A DNA stretch of 64,000 bases from Actinomycetes bacterium (lineage in GTDB: Bacteria > Actinomycetota > Aquicultoria > UBA3085 > Oleimmundimicrobiaceae): assembly GCA_030614255.1 (NCBI GenBank), contig JAUWKI010000003.1:28003-92002 (forward strand), read 5' to 3'. Made by a program: the position numbers and the translations under genes. Shown here in pieces: positions 63,326-64,000 of this stretch. Within the stretch, counting starts at the first letter, position 1. The number at the start of each line of letters is the position of its first letter. The notes beneath the pieces are model-generated. The model was not told the DNA's origin, ran no database searches, and was given only the letters and a program-made list of their open reading frames with translations.

Positions 63326-63751
63326 ATGCTGGTAAAAAATGGTGACACTGTGAATATTCATTACACTGGTAAGTTTGAAGATGGGCAGGAGTTTGATAGC
63401 AGCAAGGGTAAGGATCCTTTGACTTTTAAAGTTGGCAGCGGGCAAGTTATTCCGGGTTTTGAAGAAGCGGTAATTGGAATGAAAGAGGGAGAAAAAAAGA
63501 AAATTTCTATTTCTCCCGAAAAAGCATATGGAGAATTAAGAAAAGACTTGATAAAAGAGTTTCCTCGAAGCATGCTGGGAACTGGCCAAGTATCGGTAGA
63601 CCAAGTAGTTCAACTTAAAACTGTAGATGACCAAATCGTTTCCGCAAGAGTTGAGGGACTAGCCGATAATACTGTAACCTTCAATTTGAATCATCCTTTG
63701 GCAGGAAAAACTCTCTGTTTTAAACTTGAACTGATTAATATAGAAAAATAG
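63326..63751 (+). CDS. FKBP-type peptidyl-prolyl isomerase (SlyD-like)
   Basis: Proline isomerase and chaperone. FKBP part begins VKNGDTVNIHYTGKFEDGQEFDSSKGKDPLTFKVGSGQVIPGFEEAVIGMKEGEKKKISISPEKAYGE, with an IF-type insert (from about residue 70) and the strand NHPLAGKTLCFKLEL, which mark the SlyD group. The His-rich metal tail of enterobacterial SlyD is absent. 141 residues from ATG 63326 behind GGGAGATG; the ORF track start is too early. Confidence 0.92.
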   Translation: MLVKNGDTVNIHYTGKFEDGQEFDSSKGKDPLTFKVGSGQVIPGFEEAVIGMKEGEKKKISISPEKAYGELRKDLIKEFPRSMLGTGQVSVDQVVQLKTVDDQIVSARVEGLADNTVTFNLNHPLAGKTLCFKLELINIEK

Positions 63752-63839
63752 TTCACAACAAACCGGATAAGCGCCATTAAATATTTCAAGAGACTAAAAA
63801 GGATTTATTTTAACGCTAAATCTTTTTTTCTTTGTTTAA

Positions 63840-64000
63840 TTCAGCGGGAAATCCCCGCCTGTAAGGGCGGGGCTGAGAGCATTTTCCTGCATCTTCTTGT
63901 AAGATAAGAGCATGAGAGCAAGAAAATCAGCTCATGCTGTATACAAAACTCAATATCACATAGTTTGGATAACAAGGTATCGGAGAAAGATATTGGTAAA
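63840..64000 (+). mobile_element. IS200/IS605-type element, left end (cut by window edge)
   Basis: A subterminal hairpin CCCCGCC-TGTAAG-GGCGGGG lies at 63853-63872, about 40 bases before a transposase start. IS200/IS605 elements have such imperfect palindromes instead of inverted ends. The exact left border and the rest of the element cannot be seen. Confidence 0.8.
63912..64000 (+). CDS. tnpA: IS200/IS605 transposase TnpA, N-terminal fragment
   Basis: The ATG at 63912 opens MRARKSAHAVYKTQYHIVWITRYRRKIL, matching the start of single-strand Y1 transposases (HIVWxTKYR). The frame is still open at the window end, so completeness is unknown. The catalytic HUH and Tyr lie beyond the window. It is too short for the ORF track. 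Confidence 0.85.
   Translation, partial: MRARKSAHAVYKTQYHIVWITRYRRKILV

Overview
The window is a bacterial chromosome segment of moderate-to-low GC. It uses GTG and TTG starts freely and has strong AGGAGG-type ribosome binding sites. It reads like a deep-branching Actinobacteriota, or at least a monoderm related to Firmicutes and Actinobacteria. Evidence: the sigma factor C-terminus has the actinobacterial-looking [13 protein letters not shown] end; the order is (radical-SAM-linked protein)-rng-rplU-rpmA-obg-proB-proA-nadD-yqeK-(LytR_C protein)-rsfS-leuS; there is HrcA with a CIRCE operator, a T-box leader, alpha/beta glycyl-tRNA synthetase, and PPDK with its regulatory protein. The species assignment is inference.

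Layout. 1-10 kb: ribosome, GTPase, proline and NAD genes. 10.0-10.9 kb: a perfect-consensus promoter followed by a T-box leader that contains a complete tRNA-Ala(GGC) gene between Stem I and the T-box/terminator. This is the most unusual object in the window. 10.9-14 kb: leuS and signal peptidase. 14-20 kb: an accessory region of repeats, a possible recoded or broken Cys-motif protein, a small zinc ribbon, a HEPN-like protein, a DpnI-type methyl-directed endonuclease, an isochorismatase-fold hydrolase and a VapBC toxin-antitoxin pair. 20-23 kb: an ABC-2 type exporter operon. 23.5-28.6 kb: comEA-comEC, holA and a convergent rpsT with a long basic tail. 28.7-37.9 kb: murJ-lepA-hemW, then hrcA-dnaJ, a prmA remnant, mtaB, hit and yqeY. 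38-49 kb: phoH-pgpH-ybeY-dgkA/PAP2-CNNM-cdd-GNAT-era-mgtE-deoC-recO. 48.5-55.3 kb: glyQS, the PPDK regulatory protein and ppdK. 55.5-63.8 kb: iron-sulfur-flavoprotein-like reductase, dgt, K+-dependent membrane pyrophosphatase, dnaG, rpoD, tRNA-Asn and FKBP. The right edge enters an IS200/IS605-type transposase.

Most coding blocks are tight housekeeping operons with ATGA/GTGA overlaps. They are separated by unusual spacers of two kinds. One is a family of about 200-bp elements with GTAGGTTGCTC inverted ends and CCTGCC-TACCGG-CAGG palindromes. The other is stretches built from a few short words (gctgatggc, gactaccgac, gagcatagag). I could run no searches or folding programs; family names come from motif recognition, and start sites were chosen from ribosome binding sites and family N-termini.
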